The position numbers and the translations under genes were made by a program. From Malania oleifera (taxonomy: Eukaryota > Streptophyta > Magnoliopsida > Santalales > Ximeniaceae), in assembly GCF_029873635.1 (NCBI RefSeq), contig NC_080420.1, forward strand, positions 31,921,032 to 31,985,031: 64,000 bases of DNA, written 5' to 3'. Below, piece by piece: positions 49,601 through 59,636 of this stretch (positions are counted from its first letter, which is position 1; every line of letters begins with the position of its first letter). Below the pieces are notes generated by a model. The model saw nothing but the letters and a program-made list of their open reading frames with translations, did no database searches and was not told the origin of the DNA.

Positions 49601-50487
49601 AAAAATTGTTTTCTAATTATTTACTTGACTGCAAGTGCAACTGTGGATAGCTCCTCTTAGAAAATTTAGTCATCATCTGTGCTGTAAATCTTGCATCTTA
49701 AGGGACAAGTGTTCGAGTGCCTTCATTCATCTGTAGGAATTCAATAACTCGTAGCAAATGGGGAAGCAGCTCTTATGTTCATCTGAAAATCTTGCAGTTT
49801 TTATTTTTATTTTTAATTTAAAAAAAATTTTTTTGGGTCAATTTTTTGTCCTGTTGCTGGGATATTTGTGCTTGTAGATATCTATGCCTTTTTTTCATAC
49901 ATCCTCTAGATATGAACATCCATGTTTCAACATTTTTTTATGTGCTGCCAACAGGTAGCAAGCCTGAAGAGACCAAGGCTGCAGGAGACTCCTTGGCTCA
50001 ACTTGGGAAAGGAGGTGCCCTTATGTTGTGTAGGACTTGTGGTAAGAAGGGTGACCACTGGACTTCAAGGTGCCCTTACAAGGACCTTGCCCCACCACCG
50101 GAAGGCTTCATTGATAAGCCCCCTGCATCAGAAACCACAGCAGCTGCTGCTGGAGCTGGCAAGACAACCTATGTTCCTCCGGGCATGAGGGCTGGTGCAG
50201 AGAGAACCGTACCTGATATGAGACGCAGGAATGAAGAGAACTCCGTTAGGGTCACCAACCTCTCAGAGGACACCCGGGAGCCCGACCTGCTGGAGCTCTT
50301 CCGTCCTTTCGGGGCTGTGAGCCGTGTTTATGTTGCTATTGATCAGAAAACTGGCATGAGCAGGGGATTTGGCTTCGTCAATTTCGTGAACAAGGAAGAT
50401 GCTCAAAAAGCCATCAACAAGCTAAATGGGTATGGCTATGACAATCTCATCCTCAGAGTTGAATGGGCCACGCCAAGAACAAACTAG
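38998..50487 (+). CDS. TIF3G1: Eukaryotic translation initiation factor 3 subunit G
   Basis: Two coding exons, 38998-39364 and 49955-50487 (TAG), 900 nt, 299 residues, close to Arabidopsis TIF3G1. The junction splits a Gly codon (donor GTTTGT, acceptor CCAACAG) and keeps frame. eIF3g is an RNA-binding subunit of the cytosolic eIF3 complex, which joins the 40S ribosome, aids scanning and can support reinitiation. Residues 1-123 hold the eIF3g N-terminal domain (KLRWGELEEDDGEDLDFLLL, GPDENGVKKVIEYKFNEEGN). Cys148, Cys151, His157 and Cys162 form a CCHC knuckle (CRTCGKKGDHWTSRC). Residues 218-299 form one RRM with RNP2 VRVTNL (220-225) and RNP1 RGFGFVNF (259-266). The chosen ATG gives MAIDRPG, as in plant orthologues. 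The frame is intact and appears functional. The single intron is 10,590 bp, swollen by transposons. The gene converges with the SSL gene downstream. Confidence 0.96.
40369..41186. mobile_element. Non-autonomous element with hAT-like inverted ends
   Basis: About 820 bp, in the eIF3g intron. The left end CAATGTTTTAAAAGGCG is inverse to the right end CGCCTTTAAAAACACTG. Subterminal copies of GGCG/CGCC words repeat inward, as in plant 'AAAGGCG'-ended hAT relatives. A CT tract of about 30 bp lies inside near 40634. No transposase frame and no clear 8-bp target duplication. Confidence 0.55.
43480..45806 (-). mobile_element. Solo Copia LTR, 2.3 kb, inside the LINE
   Basis: Plus-strand ends are TGTTAGAATTGGTGTATTCCCAAGAG... 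and ...ATAAGGTCAACA, the same group as the LTRs at 10958 and 57696. Flanks TCTTC (43475-43479) and TTTTC (45807-45811) form a 5-bp target duplication with one mismatch, and the LINE reading continues across. No interior is present, so this is a solo LTR, the usual product of LTR-LTR recombination. It is younger than the LINE. Confidence 0.75.
44905..45515. repeat. Degenerate phrase array, palindrome TCGGTCGACCGA
   Basis: About seventeen copies of a GGTCGACC phrase lie within 610 bp of the solo LTR. Part is organised as a 70-bp unit holding two phrases (45172-45239, 45240-45313, then a third partial unit) with a shared 'TTTGAACTA' between them. Confidence 0.8.
45991..47632. other. eIF3g intron sequence without a gene
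   Basis: A/T-rich intron DNA. Apart from the small MITE at 46931-47046 I see no feature. Confidence 0.5.
46931..47046. mobile_element. Small palindromic MITE, copy 1
   Basis: About 115 bp. The left part (GCGTTTGGGAGCATGGATTT ... GGATTTGG) and the right part (CCAAATTCAGG ... ATCCAAACATAGG) are inverted relatives around an A/T-rich centre (TTTTAATATAATTTTATATT). The centre is shared with the element at 51602-51720. Confidence 0.55.
47633..48470 (-). mobile_element. L1-type LINE 3' fragment in the eIF3g intron
   Basis: Minus strand. The zf-RVT start at 48.2-48.3 kb (WKTKALPKIKAFIWLAVLNR) is followed by decayed finger sequence (EKIKYLASLWC), a 3' end with TTATTAATAAAATCTC, and a poly(A) tail seen as T at 47634-47644. 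Only the last 0.84 kb or so survives. It is inserted opposite to the host gene. A second LINE-like 3' end (CTTTCTTCTTTCTTAATAAA on the minus strand) abuts at about 48475-48500. Confidence 0.7.
48501..49954 (+). other. 3' part of the eIF3g intron
   Basis: A/T-rich with T tracts. It ends in a polypyrimidine stretch and the acceptor CCAACAG at 49948-49954. Nothing else is recognised. Confidence 0.5.
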
Positions 50488-52097
50488 AATGTACTTTAAT
50501 TCTGAAACAAGCTTAAAGAATTGTTTTATTTATTATTTTTTAAATACTTAAAAAGTATATGCTGGACACTCGACCTCTTTTCAATTTGTCTCCGATGATT
50601 TGTTGTTGCAGGGTTTTTTGTTTGCTGGAGATCAATCTTATGTCTCTGTTGCTGGCATATTTTCAGCTAAATAATGTTTTAGTAACATCATTTTAGTTTA
50701 TTTTGGTCTTTTCCCCCACAATGTACCCTTTACATGTTTAGCTTTTCACTTGGTATGTAAATGAATAATTTTTTAATCAATAAATGATCAAAACACTAAA
50801 TTTTCACAATTTTCCAATAAACGAATGGTTTCTCAAAACTAAACATGTAGGTTTGTTTCCGATTTGGTTGATGGTCCAGATGAAAGAAGAGTGAAAAAAT
50901 ATAACCTATGCATGTTTTAGGTGTCACGGGTGGAGTATTTCATACTTTTGTAAAGGATTGTTTGGTACTCGTTAAAACACTCTTGCTTAGCTAGTTAGTT
51001 TATTGTTAAGCAGAAGCATTAAAAGCAATTTATAAAAGTAATGATACGCAAGCGGTAACGTAATTTATTAAATAAAATTTTCATTAATAATGTGTTGTCC
51101 ATGACTATTGTACAACCCTTTATCTTTTTTGTTTTTCCATTTTCAAAAATTGTTTGGTTAGTGCTCAAAAATTTTTTTTAATTTTGTAAACCTTTTATTT
51201 CTTACCTTGAGGCTGAGGGTGGGTGCATACAATTTGAATCTTTGATTAGGATTCTTATGGATTCAAGAAAAATATAGTATAAAATTTATATGGATTCAAA
51301 TCTAAGTCTCAAAATTCATGCTTCTAATGACATACTATCTTAAATAATTTTTGAAAAATTAGAAAGCGAACTGCATGTCTTTTTGTAGTTTTTTTTGAAA
51401 TATAGAAATAAAAAATGAAAACTATTTTCACAACTAAACAAACCATTTATTTTCTACATATTTTGCGCCAGTGTTTTGAAACTAAAATATACGTTAAAAC
51501 TTTTTTAATTCAATTCTTTGAAAAATAAAAAATAAAAAAAATATTTTTACTTTGCAAATAAATGATCCTAATATATTCTAAAAGATAAAAAGATATTAAC
51601 TCAATGTTTGGAGAGAAATTGAATTGAATTTATAGTGGATTTAGATAAAATTTAATATAAAATTATATTAAAATTTATCCAAACCTACCGATATCCAAAT
51701 TCAAGATACGAAATTCAGCGTAAGAGAATTTAAACACCCACTGTCCTCGTCCTAAAAACAAAATTTTAATTAAACTACAAACCATGTCATAACCACACAC
51801 AACACACCAACAAATCAAATGCAAACACATCAAGAAAGTTCACCAAAAAAGAGAAAAGGAAGAAAAAACAAATCTCATCTTGTGCTTAAGAGTTCATATT
51901 TGAAGTCTTATATTACTAATTAGCAACGGAATGCATTACAAAATTATACTAAATTTTTCTCGAATATTAATTAGTTCATATAAATCCAAATCAAATACTT
52001 AAAAATTCGTACTCCCACATAATTCAATTAAGCTAACAAAAAAAATAATTAAAAACACTAATCATCCAACGTAGGTTGAAAAAAGACCAACAAATAT
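50488..52097. other. Convergent intergenic spacer
   Basis: Holds the eIF3g 3' untranslated region (AATAAA-type signal near 50780) and, from the other side, the 3' end of the SSL gene. A/T-rich. A related inverted sequence near 51220-51320 and the MITE at 51602-51720 are the only structures seen. Confidence 0.5.
51602..51720. mobile_element. Small palindromic MITE, copy 2
   Basis: The A/T-rich core TTTAATATAAAATTATATTA is flanked by GGATTTAGATAAAA and TTTATCCAAACC-type arms. It is related to 46931-47046; the ends are diverged. Confidence 0.5.
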
Positions 52098-54463
52098 TTA
52101 AGCCAACACACCAACATAGGGCAGAACCACGGAGCCGACCCACAAGCTGTCCCATCTCTCTTCCACTTCGCTCACAGCCTCTAACCTGCTGTCAATATTT
52201 TCGCTCAGCACCTCCAAGACCTGCCCTTCATGACTCACCCTGAGGGGTACCCCTACAGCCGTTTGCCCCACAAAATACGGCACGTTCTGTGCCACCCAAA
52301 ACTCACCCTCTGCGTTCCTCTTCACGTTGTCGGGGTGCCCTTCCAGCTGCAGGAACAGTTCAGAGGTTTGGGACATGGGGCCTCTGAGCCAGTACCTCAC
52401 CACCCTCATTGCACTCGTCTCAGCCACTAAAACAAAGGCACTGTCCTTGCTAAGGGCCACTCCGTTTGCGAACGACAGCCCTCTCAGCAGCACTGTGACC
52501 TTATTTGTCCTTCGATCGTATTTCATTAGCCTTCCTGTTTTGTCCCCGCTAATCATTGCCTGCTGGAACTCCCTGCATTACACACAAATTTAATTAATAT
52601 CCTTTTTCTACACACACACACACACACACACACATATATTTCTACAATATTGAAATATTATGCAGCAAACTAGTCAAAAATATTGAAATATTTTGCATTT
52701 TGATGGCACAGAGCATTTTGCATGTGGGCTGTTCATTCACATATTTATGAATCGAAGACATACTGAGCCTTAATTTTGAAAACTGCAGCCAGCATAAAAC
52801 CCTAGCTAGCTGCCAATATTAATTAATGGAGGAATTAATCAGAAGAACGTAGTACTGTACCATTTATATGCATGCAGCTAGCTAGCCCTTACCATCTTTG
52901 GAAACGAGTGCTCGTGTCGGTGAAATACACTTCTCCCGTCTTCTCATCAACGTCCAGTGCATTCGTGAAGCGAAACGGCACACCTTCTGCCTCGCCGGAG
53001 AGCCGCCGTGCGACGCCGCCGCCCCGCCCCACCACCATCAGCCCCCAGTACGCGTCCGCTATGTACAGATCGCACGTCGCCGAGTCGAACTTCAGGCCCA
53101 GGGGCCTCCCGCAAGTTTGCTCCATCGCCGGGTCGGTTGATCCGTCGCCCTGATGACGGGTCTGTTGCGGTCACTTTCGGATCCGTGTGTCCCCACACAC
53201 ACCACGTATATTCGTCGTATCTGCTTCCTCCTTTTGTCGGCGCCCGGGCCCGTGCTAAATCATGTGCGGCCGACCCCTCCGACGTCCCCTTTTCCTTTCT
53301 CTTAATGCTCCATCACGCCCGTGGGCTTCTCGAATAGGTAGATGATTGGTTGTTGCATTATTTTTAAATTTCAAAACTAATAGTCAAGGATATTCCCCGC
53401 CAGGCCACCCCTTTGAACTTCCACCACCACATCAAGTTTCGTCCGTCCCCGTGGTGGGGGGTCGATTATATGAATCATTTTCCTTCAATTTATGCGATTA
53501 TGAACCATTTCTTTTGATATATTCAATGATATTAAATCCTTACTCACTATCTCCTTCCAAGTTATTTCAGATCTATCCCTACTCCTTCTATTGCCCCCAC
53601 AATAATTAAGTCATTCTTCCTCATATGTACAGTATAAGGCCTATGTTTCAAGTGTCCATACCATCTGAATCGTTCCTCCCTTATCATCTTCTATAGGAGT
53701 TACACCTAACTTAGGATGAATATGATCATTCCTTAATTTTTCTTTCAATGTTATATCATCCATTCATCTAAACATTTTCATCTCAACAATTTTTACTTTT
53801 TAAATATTATATTTTTTCGATAGCTAACATTCCGATCCATATAACATAACTGTCTTATAGCTGTCCTATAAAATTTTCCTTTCAATTTTAATGGTATTCT
53901 ACGATCACAACCATTTGAAATTGTCAACTTAAAATAAAGAGTAGAGATTATCTTATAAAAATAAATGAACAGTAGAGATAACAAAATCACAACTTAATAA
54001 AAAAAAAATCATGTGAGATTTAAATCTTATCATAAGAATATTGCAGATCACATCCGAGATTTTATAAATCAAATCGTTTAAATGTACTGAGTATGCATGC
54101 GTTTGGTTGATTTAAGTAAAAAAATATTTTGACATTATGGTATTATATTTAATAATATAGATACCTATTGGGAGAGGTAAAGGCGAAGTCGGCCCAAGCT
54201 GCACGGGAGGGTTCCCACTTGAGAATTCTGCCGTCGGAGACGCCGGTGTAAGGGCCTTCTCCGGCGCAGTCGAAGGCCACGCTCTCCGGCCCGACTGCAC
54301 CGCCGCTACTGCTTATCAGATCAATCTGCGTGTAGTGTCTGACGCGTTCCTGCTGCTTATACGCGCGCACAGCGGAATCAGGAAGAAAGGCCGCCATGCA
54401 CAGCATCATGAAGAAGAAGAAGAAGAAGAAGCAGGAGAAGGAAAAGGATGCAGTACAGCTCAT
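52098..54463 (-). CDS. Strictosidine synthase-like protein (SSL), secreted beta-propeller
   Basis: Three exons: 54463-54165, 53149-52893 and 52572-52098 (TAA), about 343 residues. Intron 2 (GT 52892, AG 52574-52573) is in phase; intron 1 is not (see findings). The start at 54463 gives a signal peptide (MSCTASFSF, seven Phe, MMLCMAAF), implying secretion or vacuolar targeting. Family blocks in order: GPESVAFDCAGEGPYTGVSD, GRILKWE, CGRPLGLKFDSATCDLYIAD, GVPFRFTNALDVDEKTGEV, YFTDTSTRFQR, SGDKTGRLMKYD, LLRGLSFANGVALSKD, GHPDNVKRNAEGEFWVA, SEVEERWDSLWVGSVVLPYV. This is a six-bladed propeller with the Str_synth region around residues 170-262. Such SSL proteins are not thought to make strictosidine; the substrate is unknown. 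A one-base phase mismatch means either a sequence error or a recent null. The exons are GC-rich compared with the introns. Confidence 0.88.
52610..52634. repeat. (CA)n microsatellite
   Basis: About 12 CA units in intron 2 of the SSL gene. Confidence 0.9.
53430..53960 (-). mobile_element. RTE-type LINE fragment in SSL intron 1
   Basis: The minus strand gives CDRRIPLKLKGKFYRTAIR near 53.85-53.93 kb, the signature after the reverse transcriptase core of plant RTE elements. It is followed by decayed 'RWYGHLKHRP' near 53.66 kb and a trace of the RRIHVADP tail region. Many stops. A separate lineage from the L1-type LINEs elsewhere in the window. Confidence 0.7.
54410..54430 (-). repeat. Coding (TTC)7 microsatellite
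   Basis: Seven TTC codons in frame, a Phe run that forms the hydrophobic core of the SSL signal peptide. Confidence 0.85.
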
Positions 54464-54586
54464 TGTTGTTGAGGTTGATGAAGAGAAGTCCTTGTTGATG
54501 AATGGTAGTTTAATGGGAGACCGGAGGGGAGTGAGAAGGAGAGAGACTTTTGCTAATTGCATATGAAGTGATGCATGACGCGTGCC

Positions 54587-54596
54587 TATATATATA
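54587..54596 (-). promoter_or_regulatory. TATA box of the SSL gene
   Basis: TATATATATA on the minus strand. Transcription would start about 30 bp on, near 54565. That leaves the upstream in-frame ATG at 54562 almost no leader, so the ATG at 54463 (about 100-nt leader, good signal peptide) is the likely start. Confidence 0.65.
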
Positions 54597-54599
54597 GGC

Positions 54600-56240
54600 G
54601 TTGAGGTCTTCGATTATAAGTAGGATACGAAGTTATCCGAAGAAGACGGAGTTGAGAACTAATCTAAATTGAATTATCGAATAGGATTGGAGTCGGCCGG
54701 CCCGAGGCGAACCGCTCTTCGCGGCCCACCAATTCTTAGGATTCCGCAATCACCCCTCCCCAAGTACGTAGTGGTGCCCCATTTCTATCTGTGCCCCCCC
54801 TCCCCGCTCATCCTTTCTTCTAACTGATTCCTTCATTGCATGGGTGGCTTATTTTCTGTGCTCTCCCCGTTTAATTCTCCTTCTGCCATTGGATCAACCC
54901 CTGCGCGTGGACCTTTTTCTCCCCATTTTCTAGCTTTTAACCACTAATGCGCTTCTGGCCACACCCAAAAACCTCCCTCCCGCTTTGCCCCGATTTGTCG
55001 CCCACCTTCCCCGTTCCCCATCTTTCCTCCCGGCCACATAGCTTGGGGCTTTTCCTTCTTTTTCAGTGTGTATCTTTTTCTTCCTGCTTCACAATGTGCA
55101 CTGTTGCTTCAGTATTCAAACTCTCTCTACACAAAGTGCCCCTCCCCATTTTCCGCTGTGTGAAATTTCCCCCTTAAGCTTGGGTCCCCCCTTCAAATTC
55201 ATGGACATTCCTGTCCTGATAACCATACTCCTCCTCATGTTGTATGCCTTAGCTGCGCTTGATACCCTGAAACTACGTGTTCAAATTACTAGCCCCACGC
55301 GATTTAAAGCATGAATGCCTCCCCTTTAGGTTTTCTTCTTTTCTTGCTCACGCAATTCCTGGTGGATATGGGCCACCCCTAATTACTTGCGTCGGCCGGT
55401 CTTGGCACTTGGCAATCTGGCAAATGTAGAAGCTCAAGTGATTTAACCTCAATCACTCCTACAGCTCAAGCGCTCTGCTTGCCCCCTTCCCCCCCCCTTG
55501 GACTTTGCCATTAATTTGATTTACAATTTTAACTTCACGTTTGAAATCGTTAGAATCATAGTCTTGCTTTTTCGCAGTATTCCGTTGACATCACTTCATC
55601 TTCGCCCACGTCCTTCGCTTGAAGGGGCGTCCCCTAAACATTCAGATTGGAGGCGCCCTCTGAAGCTTCTTGGTGGTTCCTGATTTAGTTAGTGCATGGC
55701 TCACTGATCCACACTTAGAGAGTGCACTGAACCTATACTTGTTTGCGGTTATGGACTTGATCCGACCCCACAACCTGACGGCTTTGAATCTTATGTGTTT
55801 CGTTGTTGGATGAACCCACTAAGCGATCTCTGGAGTTCGAGAAGCAGTGGAGACTCTCCCGGAAGACATCTGTGGTACACACCCGAGAAACACGAACAAA
55901 GCACAGTTGTTGGGCACTCGCACCATTCCCTACAGTCGGCACATTAGTAGAAAGACAAGGGGGACCACCTCTGCTTTCCTCAATGAGGAGGCATCTGCGT
56001 TTCGCCCTCGGTTCGTCCTAGTTTTGTACAGCAGACGGTTTGTACTCAACTCTTGCCTCAGTGCTATACGCGCCACATGCTGGGTTTGTTATCGCTCGCG
56101 AGCTAAGTCTCTTGGACCTTACCCTAAATACCAATTAACTCTGCACATCAAAGAACCCCTTTAATTCGTAGGTCATCTCAGTCTGACTAATACCCATTTC
56201 ATACCCAATACCGCTGATAGACTCACCCACTCTAGAATCC
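54600..56240. other. GC-richer block without recognised genes
   Basis: Pyrimidine-rich on the plus strand (54.75-55.3 kb: runs such as GTGCCCCCCCTCCCCGCTC), then mixed, GC-balanced sequence to about 56.2 kb. Base composition is unlike the A/T-rich flanks. Open frames (for example 55847-56164) match no family I know. Possibilities are organellar DNA, an unknown repeat or part of the SSL upstream region. Confidence 0.35.
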
Positions 56241-57179
56241 ACTTGATCGCTGAACGAATGCAATATGAAGTGGCCTGGACAGATGTAGTTTAGCAGATAG
56301 CAAGCTATTAAAAGAAGCCTATTTACTAGATGAAAGCCGATTCCACTTTGATAGACTTACGAGTCTTGTGATTCCAGAGGATTATGCATTAAAAACTGTG
56401 ACCTTTGGATTGCAAAAGCCAAAAACATAGGTCGTGGTACAATGAAGGTGGTATTGCAACTGTCGACACTATCTTGTAAAGGCTTGGCATTCAGCAACAC
56501 CTTGAACAATTCTGCCCCATTTGATTTGACATGTGAGATTGCAGTGGACAGCCCATTGGGCCTACTGCCATGGTGCTCCTCCTGTGCTTGCTTGATACAT
56601 ACGGATTATGCTCTTTTGGGCAAATCGTGATATATTTGCACCGAGTAAGATAAAGACCATCGTCATTGCATCTAAGTGTTTCTACACCAAGGAAAAAGTT
56701 AAGAAGACCAAAGTATTTGATAGCAAATGCTTCTTTTAAGCATACGAAATCAAATTACGTGTGTGAGGAAGGCCGAAACTTGATCCAGTGGATAATACGT
56801 CATCAAAGATTATTACAACACAACACATGAGTATTTTTATTTTTTTTTGTTTGTTAAGAACCAATAGTCAAGTATCGCTTTGCGTCATGAAGTGTAACTG
56901 ACTTTAGCTTGTCTGAAGTTCAGAAAACCAAGATCAGGAAAGCTTTTGTTTACATACCTATAGTGATTATGTAACTTACAGACATTGACTTAGAATTGAG
57001 GATTAATGGCAACCTTGTGGTTGAGTCTATAAAAATTCTCCTCGAAGATTCACTGTGCAAAAATTGCATTTTGCCAGTATCAATTGGTGAATGGGCCAAT
57101 CATGAGAAAACTGCAATTGAATAGAACCATTTAAATTGTGGCATGCTTAATAACTAGGCTAAAGGTTCCTTGAAAAAAA
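56241..57179. other. No recognisable gene
   Basis: Mixed-composition spacer before a Copia fragment. It may be decayed Copia sequence, but no domain can be named. Confidence 0.35.
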
Positions 57180-57447
57180 TCAGTCCTTCTGTTGTGGAAG
57201 CCTTTGGGACTAGTCGAGCGTTATGATGCTCGAGTTCTCCATCACCTTGCTTTTAACTCGGGTAAACCCAACGATATCCCACAATATTTGTACCTAGTGA
57301 GTGTAGAACTAAGGACCAAGCACCATTTTGTAGCAATGCATTAAATTCTTTTTTCATAGCTTCTCCCCAAAGAATTGATTTTGATGCTTCAGTACAAGAG
57401 CTCAGTTGTAGTGACCTGTAAAATTCGTAAAATTTCTCTGATGCCAC
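57180..57447 (-). mobile_element. Copia reverse transcriptase fragment
   Basis: The minus strand shows the start of a Copia reverse transcriptase (AMKKEFNALLQNGAWSLV, NIVGYRWVY) followed by decayed sequence resembling the ARLVAKG block. Very incomplete, with several breaks. Confidence 0.7.
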
Positions 57448-57695
57448 ATATAATATCCGAAAAATTCAATTTATAAAAAATCACTGATATAGACAGCGGA
57501 AAACCTCCATATACTAATCTACCTCATCTCGATAATAATATTTTCCAGTAGCACAATTAATATCCCTAAACTTCGGGATTCATCAAAACATAATTTATTT
57601 AATATCTATTCTAAATAGAACCTTCTATCCCACCCACGCTTCCCCCACTCGCTATTTGATTGCCTAATCTTTTAATGGCGTTTGAAAATGTTATA
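57448..57695. other. Unassigned A/T-rich sequence, possibly LTR debris
   Basis: Contains GACAGCGGAAAACCTCC and similar wording reminiscent of plant Gypsy LTRs, but no ends or partner copy are seen. Confidence 0.3.
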
Positions 57696-59636
57696 TGTTA
57701 ACTCTATGAGTCAAATCCTGTTTTGATAATGACAAATCACTTGATATTTGACCTATGCAATTGAGTTTGTAAACAGGACCATGATTTAGAATCCACGAAT
57801 GGTAAACTTGTATGGAAGCCACAAGAAACCTAAAGAACATATCACTTGGCGCAATCTATGGAACTAGAGGAATGAAAGGATGATGAAGCAAACTTTAAGT
57901 TCAAGATCTTCAATGGAATGGGTATTTAGAATTGAATATATTTACATATATCATATGATATAACTCGAAGCTTAAACAATTCCCTAGACAGACCTTAGGA
58001 CTCATGCATTTCATGGATGATACATTTACAGTAGCTCTAGGTTGAATAAATTTTTCGAGGCAAATTTAAGAGGCCTCGTTGACGAACCCAATGGTCTCAT
58101 CGACGAATGTATAAAGGCCACTCGGTGATGAACAGTGTTGTCTCGTCAACGAAAAAATACCAAGAGCCTAAAATGTTTAGATAGTGCTCTTGTCGACGAA
58201 CTCATGGCCTCATTGACGAACGAGTGTTATACACTCGTCAACGAACTTACCCATTCGTCGACAAAGGTCGAGACGCTGATTCACGTTTCGGCATGGACAC
58301 AAATGAAAACTCTTGTTTTTAAATGATCCAATGGGCAGGATTTAATCTAGGGTCGAGAACACTTATAAAAACGATCTCTAAACCCTAGAGCACCACTTTT
58401 TGCCTATCTTTTGAGAACCTTTAGCATATTGCATCAATCTTGGGCATACCTTTGGGAAGTTTGAACATATTTGTAAGAATCGTTGCCCTGCACTTCAAGA
58501 AGTCACCGTGTCCTCACAGGGCATTCACATATTCAAGATCCAAACAAATACACGTACAAAACTTCTGCTACATTGATTGAATTTGAGGCTCGAGAAAATA
58601 TTTATTAAGCTTTCAATTTTTTATTCAGTCGAGTCATCTTCTCATTATTCGTTTATCGCAAAATCATTTTTGGAGCAAGAAACTTATTTTCCCATAGTTA
58701 ATTATTTGAAAAATCTTTTGGGAATAGTATTCTAAAGTTTGAATCCTTGTGATATTCAAAGCTATATTTTTATCCAAAGAGACCTATCTTATTGGTGTAA
58801 AAAGTATTTGAAAAATATTGTTTAAATCTTTGAAATATTCAAAGTCTTATTTTTATTCAAAGATTTAATCTTATGAGTTATTTGACAGCAAGAACTTAGA
58901 TTTGCATAATATTCAAGTTTTTTTTTTAAGGATCTTATTTTGGTATTCTTGCATAAAGTGATTTGAAATCAAACCCTAAGTTCTCCAAAACATTTATTTA
59001 TAAAAATTATTTTTGGGAGATATTGAGTAAAGAGTAGATTTGTGAAGCATATCGTTCTTCTTATAAAGATCATATTATTACATACATACTGAGCTTCAAA
59101 TATTTATCATATGATTATGTGTTAGGATTTATCTTGTACTCACTAGCTTGATTAGAAGCACTTTTGAGTTGCAGAAATTGTAATATTTATTTTGTATACA
59201 TGGTTCGGTTTGTGAACCGAGATTGAGGAGAAAGTTACGTCTCTTGTAAGAAGCAGGTTGTGAGGGAAGCTCATTTCCAATTAAAGGAGCGGATTTTTAG
59301 TGGAATCCTTGAGTAGATTGCTCAAGGCAAGGACGTAGGCTGGGGTAGGCCGAACCTCGTAAAAATCGTGTGTCTTCTCTCTTCCCTTAACTCTTTTTTA
59401 TTTCTGCTTACATTTAAATTATATGTTTATTGTGTATAACATGAACATTTGATAAGTTTGTGTGTAATTGGGTAAAATTGTATACTTGATAAACACACAC
59501 ATTAAATTGATTAATTGTGAAACATTAAGTTAGGTATTAAGTAGATTGCAAGCTTGTAATTGATAGTTTGCAAAATTAGAAATTAAAGGACCTATTTTTG
59601 AAAATACCCAATTCACCCCCCTCTTGGGATAACACA
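57696..59636 (+). repeat. 5' LTR (about 1.94 kb)
   Basis: Starts TGTTAACTCTATGAGTCAAA and ends CCTCTTGGGATAACACA. These ends and the 'GGATTTTTAGTGGAATCC...GACGTAGGC' block near 59290-59340 correspond, in reverse, to the LTRs at 10958 and 43480. Confidence 0.7.
58075..58285. repeat. Degenerate phrase array, CTCGTCGACGAA type
   Basis: About ten imperfect copies of CTCGTCGACGAA (also CATTGACGAAC and CGTCAACGAA) lie within 210 bp of this LTR. It is the same phrase type as in the Gypsy LTR at 28545-28745. Confidence 0.65.

Noticed and set aside
52947-53337. Arg/Pro-rich frames on both strands over SSL exon 2
   Set aside because: Alternative frames of a GC-rich exon; only the frame with CGRPLGLKFD fits the family.
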